A stretch of DNA of 34,470 bases from Oligoflexia bacterium (GCA_031292385.1 JARLHE010000040.1:1-34470), one strand, 5' to 3'. Positions 8,281 through 16,398 are shown, numbered from the stretch's first letter. Program-made: numbers and translations. The notes: generated from the letters alone by a model not told the origin.

Positions 8281-9705
8281 ATGTTCAAGGTCTTGAGTGT
8301 GCGGGTAAAATTGCTTTTGGCGTTCGCGAGCGTGCCGGTCTGTCTGCTGCTTGCGGGGCTCGTCTGCTGGAACGGCATGAACCGGGTCGTATCCCGATAT
8401 GAGCGCGCCGTTAAGGTCAACCTCGATAAAACCCATAAGTGGGGCCCCGGCGAGCAGGAGCAATGGGTCGCCGAGGCGAAGGACGCCGAAGCCGCCGCGA
8501 CTTCAAGCAACATCCTCGCGGGCACCCTGGGCGGCATCAGCTTTCTAGGATGCTTGCTCCTGGGGTACTTCTTTTCCGAATACCTCTCCAAACAGCTGCA
8601 ACAAGTCGCCGACACTTTGTCCGAAAACTCGGAGAGCATGACCGGAACCACCCGGCACGTGTCCGAAGCCGGAAACATGCTTTCCAAGAGCGCGACCGAG
8701 CACGCGGCCGCTCTGCAGGAGACGGTTTCCGCGATCGAGCAGGTGAGCGCGATGGTGCAAAAGAACACCGAAAACGCCAAGCGATCCGAGCAGGTCTCGA
8801 ACGCGAGCCAGGAAACGGTTCTTAAGGGAAAGCGCGCCGTCGACTCGATGGTGCGATCCATCGAGGATATCCGGAACAGCAATAACGATATCATGAATCA
8901 GATCGAAATCAGCAATCAGCAGATTGCGGATATCGTTAAAGTGATTTCCGAAATCGGCACCAAAACCAAAGTCATCAACGATATCGTTTTCCAGACCAAG
9001 CTCCTATCTTTCAATGCTTCCGTCGAGGCGGCGCGGGCCGGCGAGCACGGCAAAGGGTTCGCTGTCGTGGCCGAAGAAGTCGGCAATCTCGCGCATATGA
9101 GCGGAAACGCCGCCAAGGAGATTTCCCAGATGCTCGAAGGCAGCATCCGAAAGGTCGAAGGAATCGTCAATGAGACCAAGGGCCGGGTTCAAAGCCTGGT
9201 GGCCACCGGCAAGGAAAAGGTCGAAAACGGTACCAATACGGCTCAGCAATGCGGGCTCGCCTTCGATGAGATCGTTAAGAATGTCACGCTGGTGAACCAA
9301 TTGATCGCCGAGATCGCGGGCGCCTCGCGTGAGCAGGCTCAGGGCGTGCAGGAAATCAACAAGGCCATGAATCTCATGGATCAAGTCACGCAGACCAACG
9401 CCAAGTCGGCGCAAGAGGTCGCCTCCGGCGCGGCAAGCCTGCAGCGACAAGCCGATTCGCTCCGTTCGAGAGCACGGCAACTGCAGCAATTGGTAACGGG
9501 GGGCGCATCGGTCGAGTTGCCTCCAGCGGTTATGGCTCATGTGGCTGTGCCTCCTCCATTTCCTCAAAACGTCGTACCGATCAAAAAGACGGCTCCCGCA
9601 ATCGAGCGCCCGTCGCCGCGCGCGACGCAAGCAGCTTCGCGCCAAAAGGCGACCGGCACGGACGGAGTCCCGGATCAGAACGATCCCCGCTTCGAGGATA
9701 TCTAG
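8281..9705 (+). CDS. Methyl-accepting chemotaxis protein with minimal periplasmic part
   Basis: The receptor is 474 residues long. TM1 is at about 10-28 and TM2 at about 78-98, so only some 50 residues lie between them, too few for a PAS, dCache or four-helix sensor domain. No HAMP domain is evident after TM2. A long coiled coil follows, with the signalling tip at about 235-290 (VFQTKLLSFNASVEAARAGE, then GKGFAVVAEEVGNLA). A Pro/Ala-rich tail ends in RFEDI, which does not fit the aromatic-x-x-aromatic CheR-tethering pentapeptide well. The ATG at 8281 follows GGAGG by six bases and lies 12 bases after cheW. It could sense the membrane state, a partner protein or the cytoplasm. It is a real MCP, but its ligand is unknown. 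Confidence 0.93.
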   Translation: MFKVLSVRVKLLLAFASVPVCLLLAGLVCWNGMNRVVSRYERAVKVNLDKTHKWGPGEQEQWVAEAKDAEAAATSSNILAGTLGGISFLGCLLLGYFFSEYLSKQLQQVADTLSENSESMTGTTRHVSEAGNMLSKSATEHAAALQETVSAIEQVSAMVQKNTENAKRSEQVSNASQETVLKGKRAVDSMVRSIEDIRNSNNDIMNQIEISNQQIADIVKVISEIGTKTKVINDIVFQTKLLSFNASVEAARAGEHGKGFAVVAEEVGNLAHMSGNAAKEISQMLEGSIRKVEGIVNETKGRVQSLVATGKEKVENGTNTAQQCGLAFDEIVKNVTLVNQLIAEIAGASREQAQGVQEINKAMNLMDQVTQTNAKSAQEVASGAASLQRQADSLRSRARQLQQLVTGGASVELPPAVMAHVAVPPPFPQNVVPIKKTAPAIERPSPRATQAASRQKATGTDGVPDQNDPRFEDI

Positions 9706-9727
9706 CTAGCATCGAGATAATTCATCT

Positions 9728-11542
9728 ATGTCCAATCAAGTGAAGTCCCTTTCCGTTCATTCCGATCTCATTCAGCAGATCTCGCTGGTGGTGATGGAGA
9801 TCACCGGCGTTCAGCTCAAGGATCGGCAAAGAAGCATGGTCGAGGCGAGATTGACCAAGCGGATGCTCGAGTTGGGGTTGAAGACCGACGAGGAGTATCT
9901 GCATTATTTCAATTCCCATCGCGAGGCCGAAGTCGCGGCGTTGGTGTCGCTTCTGACGACGCATCACACCTATTTCTTCCGCGAGTTCGCCCATTTCGAG
10001 TACCTGGAGCGTACGGGGCTCCGAGTCGCGGTCGAAGCGGCCAAAGCGCGCGGGGAGAGGATCATCCGAATCTGGTCGGCCGCATGCAGCCGCGGGCAGG
10101 AAGTTTACTCACTCGCCATGTTTCTGAATCAGCATCTGAAGCGCCTCGCGCCCGATTTCTCTTATGAGATTCTCGGAACCGACGTCGATCCCGAGTCGGT
10201 TGCGATCGCCAAGAACGGCGTCTTCCAGTATCGCGACATCAAGGAAGTTCCGCTTCAGTTCGTATCCGGGAACTGGGCCAGAGGAACCGGCGAGATCGCC
10301 GATTACGTCAAGGCGAAAGGCAGCATCAAAGATGCCTGCCGGTTCGAGGTTCTTAACCTTCTGAAGTTCGACGGCGTGGTGGGCAAGAAATTCGATATTA
10401 TCTTTTGCCGCAACGTCTTCATTTATTTCACCTCCGAGCAGATTCGGAAAATCACCGGAAATTTCCTGAAGGCCCTGACGCCCGAGGGCATGCTTTTCAT
10501 CGGCATCTCCGAATCCCTGAACGGGCTTGATTTGCCGCTTTCGCTCCATGGGCCGTCGATTTACCGGCGTGAGGCCAAACCGGAAAAGGCGCCAGCCGCC
10601 GCCGCACCGGCTGCGCCGCTCCGGGTGCTTTGCGTTGACGATTCGCCCAGCGTTCTCGCGCTGCTGAAACAGATATTGAAAAAGGAGCACGGCTTCGAGG
10701 TGGTCGCGACGGCGGTCAACGGCTTGGACGCCGCGAAAAAGCTCCAAGAGGTGAAAGCGGATGTCATGACTTTGGACATCCATATGCCCGAGCAGACGGG
10801 CTTGGAGTATTTGAGGAAAAACAAGGGGCCGAATCATCCTCCGGTTGTGATCATCTCTTCGGTCGCGCGGGAGGACGCCGAGCTTGCCTTGCAATGTCTT
10901 CAGGCCGGAGCGGATGATTACGTCGAGAAGCCCGCACTAGCGAATATGAAAGAGCGGGGAGACGAGATTCGAACCAAGTTGCAATGCGCCTATCGCACCA
11001 AGCTGGCCAGAGCGACCGGAGAGCTGAAGCTCGAGAAGTCGTTCGCGTCGCCCGCGGCCATTTCCAAGCCCGAAGGATGCCTTCGGATCATCGTGGCCAG
11101 TCTCGCGGATCGGCAAAAACTGCGGCAGTTCTTCGGCGAGCTCAGGGGTACCCAGCCTCCCACGTTTGTGTTCATGGAAGGCTGCGAAACGGCGATGCCG
11201 GCCTTGGTGAAGGAGGCGGCGGCGAATTGGAAGGGCAAGGTCGGATTTATCGAGACGACGCTTACGGCGATTGAAGTCGGCGGAATCTATCTTGCCGACT
11301 TCTCGCGTTTTTATGACCAAGTAGCGCGCGAAAACACGCTGAAGCGCACGTCGATCCTGGTTTACGGCCAGCCGAGCGCGAATGCGTCGGCGAAGCTTCC
11401 GAAGTGGCCGGGCGCGCAGCTTCTGCTTGAAGATATCGGAAAACCGGCGGTCGTCTCGCCGCTGCATGCGTCGGCGACGGACGTGCTGCCGGCCACGAGT
11501 TTCGCGTATTGCTCAACCCATTTCTTAGGTGAGCTCAAATGA
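9728..11542 (+). CDS. cheR: CheR methyltransferase fused to a receiver and a degenerate CheB esterase
   Basis: Residues 1-282 are a complete CheR that methylates receptor glutamates with SAM: N-terminal helices with TTHHTYFFRE, the SAM loop WSAACSRGQE, LGTDVD, and FCRNVFIYF. An Ala/Pro linker (285-297) leads to a CheB-type receiver at 298-425 with Asp-Asp at 304-305, phospho-acceptor Asp350 (TLDIHMPE) and Lys401. Residues 451-575 then align with the esterase domain of the next gene's CheB. The first 34 residues (451-484) align without gaps. The catalytic Ser position is kept (Ser458), but TGG becomes LAD, the catalytic His becomes Glu484, and the Asp of MGGDG is absent. About 30 residues in the middle are missing. 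I infer a CheR joined to an inactive CheB. The stop overlaps cheB by four bases. Confidence 0.9.
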   Translation: MSNQVKSLSVHSDLIQQISLVVMEITGVQLKDRQRSMVEARLTKRMLELGLKTDEEYLHYFNSHREAEVAALVSLLTTHHTYFFREFAHFEYLERTGLRVAVEAAKARGERIIRIWSAACSRGQEVYSLAMFLNQHLKRLAPDFSYEILGTDVDPESVAIAKNGVFQYRDIKEVPLQFVSGNWARGTGEIADYVKAKGSIKDACRFEVLNLLKFDGVVGKKFDIIFCRNVFIYFTSEQIRKITGNFLKALTPEGMLFIGISESLNGLDLPLSLHGPSIYRREAKPEKAPAAAAPAAPLRVLCVDDSPSVLALLKQILKKEHGFEVVATAVNGLDAAKKLQEVKADVMTLDIHMPEQTGLEYLRKNKGPNHPPVVIISSVAREDAELALQCLQAGADDYVEKPALANMKERGDEIRTKLQCAYRTKLARATGELKLEKSFASPAAISKPEGCLRIIVASLADRQKLRQFFGELRGTQPPTFVFMEGCETAMPALVKEAAANWKGKVGFIETTLTAIEVGGIYLADFSRFYDQVARENTLKRTSILVYGQPSANASAKLPKWPGAQLLLEDIGKPAVVSPLHASATDVLPATSFAYCSTHFLGELK

Positions 11543-12948
11543 AGCTCAACTTGCCGAGCGAAGAAACGGTTCGGCTGAGGCTGACCGGAAAGTTGTTCGC
11601 GTCATTCTTCAACGCGGCATCGAAGAAGGGCGCCTGGATCGAAGTCAGTGAGCCGGAGATGGCGCGCGCTGATATTTCAAATCTTCTTCGGCAAGTGCAA
11701 GAGGCGGTTGGCGAGTCCGCTGCCCGATGCGAAGTCAAGCTAGTGGGGCCATCGGTGCTGATCGATCGCTTCAAGACGGCGCTTCTCGAATTCTCGGTCG
11801 AGCCACGCTCCTGCGCGAGCCGCGAGAATTCGGGTGCGGAAGTGATTTTCAATACCCGGAGCGGAAGGTTGCAAGTATCCGTGGCCGAGGAGGCGAGAGC
11901 CGGCGGTGACGCGCGCAAGATCAAGGTTCTGATCGTCGATGATTCGGCGACGATCAGAAAGCTTTTGAGCAGTATTTTCTCGCGGGACCCAGGCATCGAG
12001 GTCGTCGCGACCGCCGAGCGTCCGTCCCAGGTCGAAGAGCTGATCGCCAAGCATCGGCCCGATGTGATCACACTCGATATCCACATGCCCGAGATGGATG
12101 GGGTCACGCTTTTGAAGCAATTCTTCCCGAAAACGCCGATTCCGACCGTCATCATCACTTCCCTCAGCATGGAAGAAGGTCCGCTGGTTTTGGATGCGCT
12201 CGAATCCGGCGCCGTGGACTACATTCAGAAGCCGTCTCTCGAAGCGCTGGATCAGGCCGCGCCGCTCATCCTTGAGAAGGTGAAGGTCGCCTCGAAGGCG
12301 AAGCTACGAACCGGCAGGCACGCTTTCCGGTCGACTAGGCGATTGACCGCCGTGCCGCTCGAGCATGGCTGCGTGGTCGCGATCGGCTCGTCGACGGGAG
12401 GCACCGAGGCGGTCAAGGAAATTCTCGTTCGGCTGCCCGAGAAAATCCCGCCGATTTTGATCGTGCAGCACATCCCAGCGGTTTTTTCGCGGGCATTCGC
12501 TAACCGGATGAATGAGCTTTGCCCGTTTGAAGTAAAAGAGGCTCGTGACGGTGATGAGGTGGTATCCAACCGCGTTTTAATCGCTCCGGGCGGAAAGCAG
12601 ATGTCGCTCAAGCGGGTGCGCGATCAGTTGCAAGTGGTGATCGATGACTCAGCCCCGGTAAATCGTCATAGGCCATCCGTCGATGTGCTCTTCGATTCCG
12701 TGGCGGCAAATCTCGGTAAGCAGGCGCTCGGAGCGATCCTGACCGGAATGGGCGGGGATGGTGCGCGAGGGCTCTTGAAAATGAGACAAGCCGGAGCGCG
12801 TACGATCGCACAAGACGAGGCAAGCTGCATCGTCTTCGGGATGCCGCGGGAGGCTATCCGACTGGGAGCGGCGCAGGAAGTCAGGCCCCTCCTGGAAATT
12901 CCTGAAGTCCTGGCGAAGTGGTTCACTCAGGTCAAAAAAGTGGCTTAA
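11539..12948 (+). CDS. cheB: CheB methylesterase with a CheD-like N-terminal remnant
   Basis: CheB removes methyl groups from, and deamidates, receptor glutamines/glutamates when phosphorylated by CheA. The receiver is at 127-245 with phospho-acceptor Asp180 (TLDIHMPEMDG) and KPS at 231-233. The esterase is at 276-465 with the intact triad Ser285 (GSSTGG), His311 (VQHIP) and Asp407 (GMGGDGA). The family normally starts at the receiver; here about 125 extra residues precede it. In that extension, CEVKLVG, then DRFKTALLEF, then AEVIFNTRSGRLQVSV follow the order and spacing of the C-terminal half of CheD. CheD's catalytic Cys and His half is missing. The assignment is by eye. The gene is the last of the chemotaxis operon, and the ATG overlaps the cheR stop. 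Confidence 0.93.
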   Translation: MKLNLPSEETVRLRLTGKLFASFFNAASKKGAWIEVSEPEMARADISNLLRQVQEAVGESAARCEVKLVGPSVLIDRFKTALLEFSVEPRSCASRENSGAEVIFNTRSGRLQVSVAEEARAGGDARKIKVLIVDDSATIRKLLSSIFSRDPGIEVVATAERPSQVEELIAKHRPDVITLDIHMPEMDGVTLLKQFFPKTPIPTVIITSLSMEEGPLVLDALESGAVDYIQKPSLEALDQAAPLILEKVKVASKAKLRTGRHAFRSTRRLTAVPLEHGCVVAIGSSTGGTEAVKEILVRLPEKIPPILIVQHIPAVFSRAFANRMNELCPFEVKEARDGDEVVSNRVLIAPGGKQMSLKRVRDQLQVVIDDSAPVNRHRPSVDVLFDSVAANLGKQALGAILTGMGGDGARGLLKMRQAGARTIAQDEASCIVFGMPREAIRLGAAQEVRPLLEIPEVLAKWFTQVKKVA

Positions 12949-12972
12949 CTAGCGCGCTTTTGTTAAATTGTG

Positions 12973-13004
12973 CCCGAACCTCATTTCATTATCTCGTTCG
13001 GGAG
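12973..13004 (+). promoter_or_regulatory. Inverted repeat covering the peroxiredoxin ribosome site
   Basis: CCCGAAC at 12973-12979 and GTTCGGG at 12996-13002 are perfect 7-base complements around a 16-base AT-rich loop. The right arm includes the first three bases of the GGGAG ribosome site (13000-13004) that serves the ATG at 13012. It could be an RNA hairpin that hides the ribosome site, or a protein operator. There is no T-run, so it is not a normal terminator for cheB. Confidence 0.45.
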
Positions 13005-13011
13005 ATCTCTC

Positions 13012-13659
13012 ATGGCACTCAGAATCGGCGATACCGCACCCAACTTTCAACAAGACTCGACGGAAGGAAAGATCGATTTTTACACGTGGAGTGGAAAAAG
13101 CTGGGTCGTTCTTTTTTCCCATCCGAAGGATTACACTCCTGTCTGCACGACCGAGCTGGGCGCGGTCGCGCGCCTGAAGCCGGAATTCGAAAAGCGTAAC
13201 GTCAAGGTCATCGGATTGAGTGTCGATCCGGTGCAGGATCATCTCGGATGGGCGAAAGATATTCAGGAGACCCAAGGCTGTGCCTTGAATTTTCCGCTGC
13301 TCGCGGATGCCGATCGCAAGGTCGCCGGTCTTTACGACATGATTCACCCGAAAGCCGACGACACCTATACCGTCCGTTCGGTTTTCGTGATGGACCCTTC
13401 GAAGAAAATTCGCCTGATTTTGACTTATCCCGCGAGCACAGGACGTAATTTCGACGAGCTCTTGCGCGTGATCGACGCGCTTCAATTGACGGATTCGTAT
13501 CAGGTTGCCACCCCGGCGGACTGGAAAAGCGGCGAGGATGTGATTATCGTTCCGTCATTGAAGGACGAGGCCGAGATCAAGCGTTTGTTTCCGAAAGGAT
13601 ACAGGGCGCTGAAACCGTATTTAAGGCTGACTCCCCAACCCGGCGCCAGGTCCAAATGA
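13012..13659 (+). CDS. 1-Cys peroxiredoxin (Prx6 subfamily)
   Basis: This 215-residue cytoplasmic thiol peroxidase reduces hydrogen peroxide and alkyl hydroperoxides. The peroxidatic cysteine is Cys45 in DYTPVCTTEL, and the Prx6-type C-terminal domain is present (PSLKDEAEIKRLF, then YLRLTPQP). FSHPKDYTPVC and the length fit Prx6 rather than AhpC or Bcp, and no resolving Cys is seen in the usual 2-Cys place. I chose the ATG at 13012 over a GTG at 12970 because GGGAG lies seven bases upstream and GDTAPNF starts the domain. The stop overlaps the next gene's ATG by four bases, so it is co-translated with a cysteine synthase. A short inverted repeat covers its ribosome site. Confidence 0.92.
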   Translation: MALRIGDTAPNFQQDSTEGKIDFYTWSGKSWVVLFSHPKDYTPVCTTELGAVARLKPEFEKRNVKVIGLSVDPVQDHLGWAKDIQETQGCALNFPLLADADRKVAGLYDMIHPKADDTYTVRSVFVMDPSKKIRLILTYPASTGRNFDELLRVIDALQLTDSYQVATPADWKSGEDVIIVPSLKDEAEIKRLFPKGYRALKPYLRLTPQPGARSK

Positions 13660-14699
13660 GCGGCCAAGTGAGCGGTATGATTCGAAGCGGTTTCGCGGGA
13701 GCGATCGGCGATACGCCCTTGATTCGTCTGAACGGCCTTTCAAAAGCGACGGGATGCGAGATTCTCGGCAAAGCCGAGTTTCTCAATCCCGGCGGATCGG
13801 TCAAGGATCGGGCGGCGCTCGCGTTGATTGAAGACGCGGAAAAGCGCGGAGTCCTGAAGCCGGGCGGAACCGTCGTGGAAGGAACCGCCGGTAATACGGG
13901 GATCGGCCTTACCCAGGTCGCCAACGCGAAGGGCTACCGCACGATCATCGTGATTCCGGAAACGCAATCCCAGGAAAAAATCGATTTACTCCGAACTTTG
14001 GGCGCGGAAGTGAGAACCGTGCCCGCCTTGCCGTACTCGGACCCGGGAAATTACAATCACGTGGCTCGTCGTACCGCCGAGGAGATTCAAGGGGGTTTTT
14101 GGGCGAATCAATTCGATAATACCGCCAATCGGGATGCTCACTATCGCACGACCGGGCCTGAAATTTGGAAGCAGACCGGCGGAAAAGTCACCGGCTTTGT
14201 CAGCGCCGTCGGTACCGGCGGCACCCTGGCCGGCATTGCGCGGTATCTGAAAGAGCAAAACGGCAAAGTTCACGTCGTTTGCGCCGATCCGCACGGAGCG
14301 TCGATCTGGTCTTGGATCAAGAGAGGCAATCTTGATTTTGACGAAGGGGACTCGATCACCGAAGGGATCGGCCAAGCCCGGATCACGAAAAATCTCGAAG
14401 GCGCGCCGATTGATGATGCCTACCGTATCGGAGATCCGGTGATCATCGAGATGCTTTACTATTTGTTGAAAACGGAAGGTTTTTTTCTCGGATCCTCTTC
14501 GGCCATAAACGTCGCCGGTGCCGTGCGTTTGGCCCGTCTGCGTGGGCCCGGGCAGGTGATCGTGACTCCGCTTTGCGACGGAGGAAGCCGTTACCAGTCT
14601 CGAATTTTTAATCCTGCTTGGTTGAAGGAGCGTGGCCTCCTGCCGCGCGGCCGCAAGCTTGAGGATTTCTGGGACGAGCTGATGAGCGATGGCGTCTGA
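13656..14699 (+). CDS. cysK: Cysteine synthase A family PLP enzyme
   Basis: This 347-residue enzyme should make cysteine from O-acetylserine (or a related activated serine) and sulfide. IGDTPLIRL starts the fold. The PLP lysine is Lys50 in NPGGSVKDRA, followed by the substrate loop EGTAGNTGIGL, the phosphate-binding GTGGTLAG and a late TPLCDGGSRYQSR. Several segments, such as GCEILGKAEFLNPGG, NQFDNTANR and HYRTTGPEIW, are those of the longer cysteine synthase branch found in fungi and many bacteria, not classical E. coli CysK, so the symbol is loose. It overlaps the peroxiredoxin gene by four bases and the next gene by eleven, so it sits in a three-gene operon that links cysteine supply to peroxide defence. 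Confidence 0.9.
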   Translation: MSGQVSGMIRSGFAGAIGDTPLIRLNGLSKATGCEILGKAEFLNPGGSVKDRAALALIEDAEKRGVLKPGGTVVEGTAGNTGIGLTQVANAKGYRTIIVIPETQSQEKIDLLRTLGAEVRTVPALPYSDPGNYNHVARRTAEEIQGGFWANQFDNTANRDAHYRTTGPEIWKQTGGKVTGFVSAVGTGGTLAGIARYLKEQNGKVHVVCADPHGASIWSWIKRGNLDFDEGDSITEGIGQARITKNLEGAPIDDAYRIGDPVIIEMLYYLLKTEGFFLGSSSAINVAGAVRLARLRGPGQVIVTPLCDGGSRYQSRIFNPAWLKERGLLPRGRKLEDFWDELMSDGV

Positions 14700-15390
14700 T
14701 TTGAAGTTGGATATTTCCGGGCTAGCGGCCTGGTTTCGGGAATTCACGGGGGAGAAATCCAGCGTGATTTTCAGGAGGAGCGGGGAGGCGGGGCCATCCA
14801 CCGCCGATCTCCTTCAAGTCCAAAACGAGCTCGAGGCGCTTCGCTCTCATTTCGGGAGAACCCGGTCGCGTTATTTCGAGCCATTTGAAGTACGGCCATC
14901 GGGGAGCGGAGGCGAGCTCCGGTTGCGCGAGTGGTTCGAAAGCCGCCGCTGCCTTTTAACGGCTTTGAAGGATTTGCTTCGAGAGGGCGTCGATCCCTCC
15001 GAGATCCGAATGAGTATCAGCCACACCCGGGGTGCCTGTGTCGCGGCCGCGCTCGCCTCGCCCGAGCGTGAGGGCTCGGAAGGGCGCGGAAGCTTGGGCG
15101 TGGATCTGGAGGACGAGCGCCGCATCGTCAGCGCTCGGGCGGCCGCGCGCTTTCATTTTCAGGATGAGCGAAGTCTAGGTCTATCGGACCTGGAGGTCTG
15201 GGTCATCAAGGAGGCCTGTTTCAAGTCGGATTCGGGACGGGACGGTGGGGTTGTTTCCGATTACCGCCTGCTGAGCTTTTCGAGAGATGGGCTCGGTGAG
15301 GCCTGCTCCAAAAAGGACGCGAAGAGCCGCTTTCGCTTCGGAATTCGGCGTACGGGCGGGCATCTTGTCGGCTTTGCTCTTTCTCAGTAA
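14689..15390 (+). CDS. 4'-phosphopantetheinyl transferase-like protein
   Basis: The 233-residue product carries the three signatures of the Sfp/AcpS transferase superfamily in order: MSISHTRGACVAAAL (about 108-122), GVDLED (about 138-143) with the metal-binding acid pair, and WVIKEACFK (about 171-179), which matches the WxxKEAxxK motif. Such enzymes move the phosphopantetheine arm of CoA onto carrier proteins. Overall similarity is loose, so substrate and activity are not certain. The ATG lies inside the end of the cysteine synthase gene (eleven-base overlap). Its end overlaps the end of convergent egtD by seven bases. No polyketide, peptide or fatty acid synthase is in the window, so it may be the general housekeeping enzyme. 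Confidence 0.75.
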   Translation: MASDLKLDISGLAAWFREFTGEKSSVIFRRSGEAGPSTADLLQVQNELEALRSHFGRTRSRYFEPFEVRPSGSGGELRLREWFESRRCLLTALKDLLREGVDPSEIRMSISHTRGACVAAALASPEREGSEGRGSLGVDLEDERRIVSARAAARFHFQDERSLGLSDLEVWVIKEACFKSDSGRDGGVVSDYRLLSFSRDGLGEACSKKDAKSRFRFGIRRTGGHLVGFALSQ

Positions 15391-16361
15391 GTTCGCAAGA
15401 GGAAAACCGAGAAATTTCCGCCGCGATCTCGCCATTCGTCGATTGTCGTCATCCCGGCGGCGCAGCTGAGGGACCGAAAGGCTTCCGAGGTGTATTTATA
15501 CGAATTTTCGGTGTGGATGGTTTCGTTTCGTGCGAAGGAAAAGGTTTCGTTATCGATATCGACCCACTGATCGCGGGAGCTTTCCAGATGCATTTCGATC
15601 CGGCAGTGGCGTTCGTTGAAAAAGGCGCGGTGGCGGAATCTCTCCACACGGAACGAAGCGTTGAGGTCGCGATTGATCCGATGCAAAAGGTTCAGATTGA
15701 AGGCCGCCGTCACTCCGATCGAATCATTGTAGGCGCGCTCGAGAATCCTCGGGTCTTTCAATAAATCGATGCCGACCACGGCATATCCGCCTTCTCCAAG
15801 CAGGGCACTTGCGTTTTTCAGGACTTGCAGGGCGGTTGAGGGGTCGAAATTCCCCAGCGTGCTGCCGGGAAAGAAAAGAGCGCGCTTTTTATCGCGATTA
15901 CGCGTCAAATCGCCCATGAATTTCGTGAAATCGGCGCAAATGGCCACGATGGGAATATGCGGATAACGGTAGGCCAGGCGTTCGGATGATTTGAGCAGGG
16001 ATTCGCGCGAGATCTCGATAGGCAGGTATCCCGCGGGATTTCGGATCGCGTCGAGCAGAATTCGTGTCTTTTCGCCGCTGCCGCTGCCGAATTCGTAAAT
16101 CAGGCAATCATCTCCGATGGCCGCGGCGATAGTCTTGGCATGAGCCTGGAGAATCTCGATCTCCGAGCGAGTGACGTAGTATTCCTCGAGCTGACAGATC
16201 TGATCGAAAAGGTCGGATCCCTTTTCGTCGTAGAAGTACTTGGGAGGAATCGATTTGTCGGTTTTGGACAGGCCCGCGATGACGTCGCGTTTAAATTGGT
16301 CGGTCTCGGGTTTCAAATCGATGAAATCGAAGTCGAGATTTTGGAATTTGGGTGACGTCAT
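15384..16361 (-). CDS. egtD: L-histidine N(alpha)-methyltransferase EgtD
   Basis: EgtD trimethylates histidine with SAM to give hercynine, the first step of ergothioneine synthesis. The 325-residue length fits the family (about 320). Visible signatures are IPPKYFYDEKGSDLFDQIC near residue 38, the SAM loop YEFGSGSGEKT (89-99), YLPIEIS, the FFPGSTLGNF segment, and a C-terminal part with NETIHTENSYKY. I chose the ATG at 16361 because upstream residues of the longer frame are the shadow of egtB. Only a weak ribosome site precedes it. It follows egtB by 37 bases on the same strand, so the two form one operon. The 3' end overlaps the convergent PPTase-like gene by seven bases. Confidence 0.93.
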   Translation of the reverse strand: MTSPKFQNLDFDFIDLKPETDQFKRDVIAGLSKTDKSIPPKYFYDEKGSDLFDQICQLEEYYVTRSEIEILQAHAKTIAAAIGDDCLIYEFGSGSGEKTRILLDAIRNPAGYLPIEISRESLLKSSERLAYRYPHIPIVAICADFTKFMGDLTRNRDKKRALFFPGSTLGNFDPSTALQVLKNASALLGEGGYAVVGIDLLKDPRILERAYNDSIGVTAAFNLNLLHRINRDLNASFRVERFRHRAFFNERHCRIEMHLESSRDQWVDIDNETFSFARNETIHTENSYKYTSEAFRSLSCAAGMTTIDEWRDRGGNFSVFLLRTY

Positions 16362-16398
16362 ATCCAGGCTGGCTCTGCAATGTCGGCGCCAAGCGGTT

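Noticed and set aside
11453..11550. The end of CheR (AYCSTHFLGE) as the missing catalytic half of CheD, split from the CheB N-terminus by a frameshift.
   Set aside because: The Cys and His are too close together for the CheD pattern, and the clean ATGA overlap looks like a normal gene junction. The stretch fits the end of the pseudo-esterase better.
13656..15390. Cysteine synthase plus PPTase as part of a natural-product gene cluster.
   Set aside because: No synthase, carrier protein, tailoring enzyme or exporter is present; the neighbours are redox and housekeeping genes.
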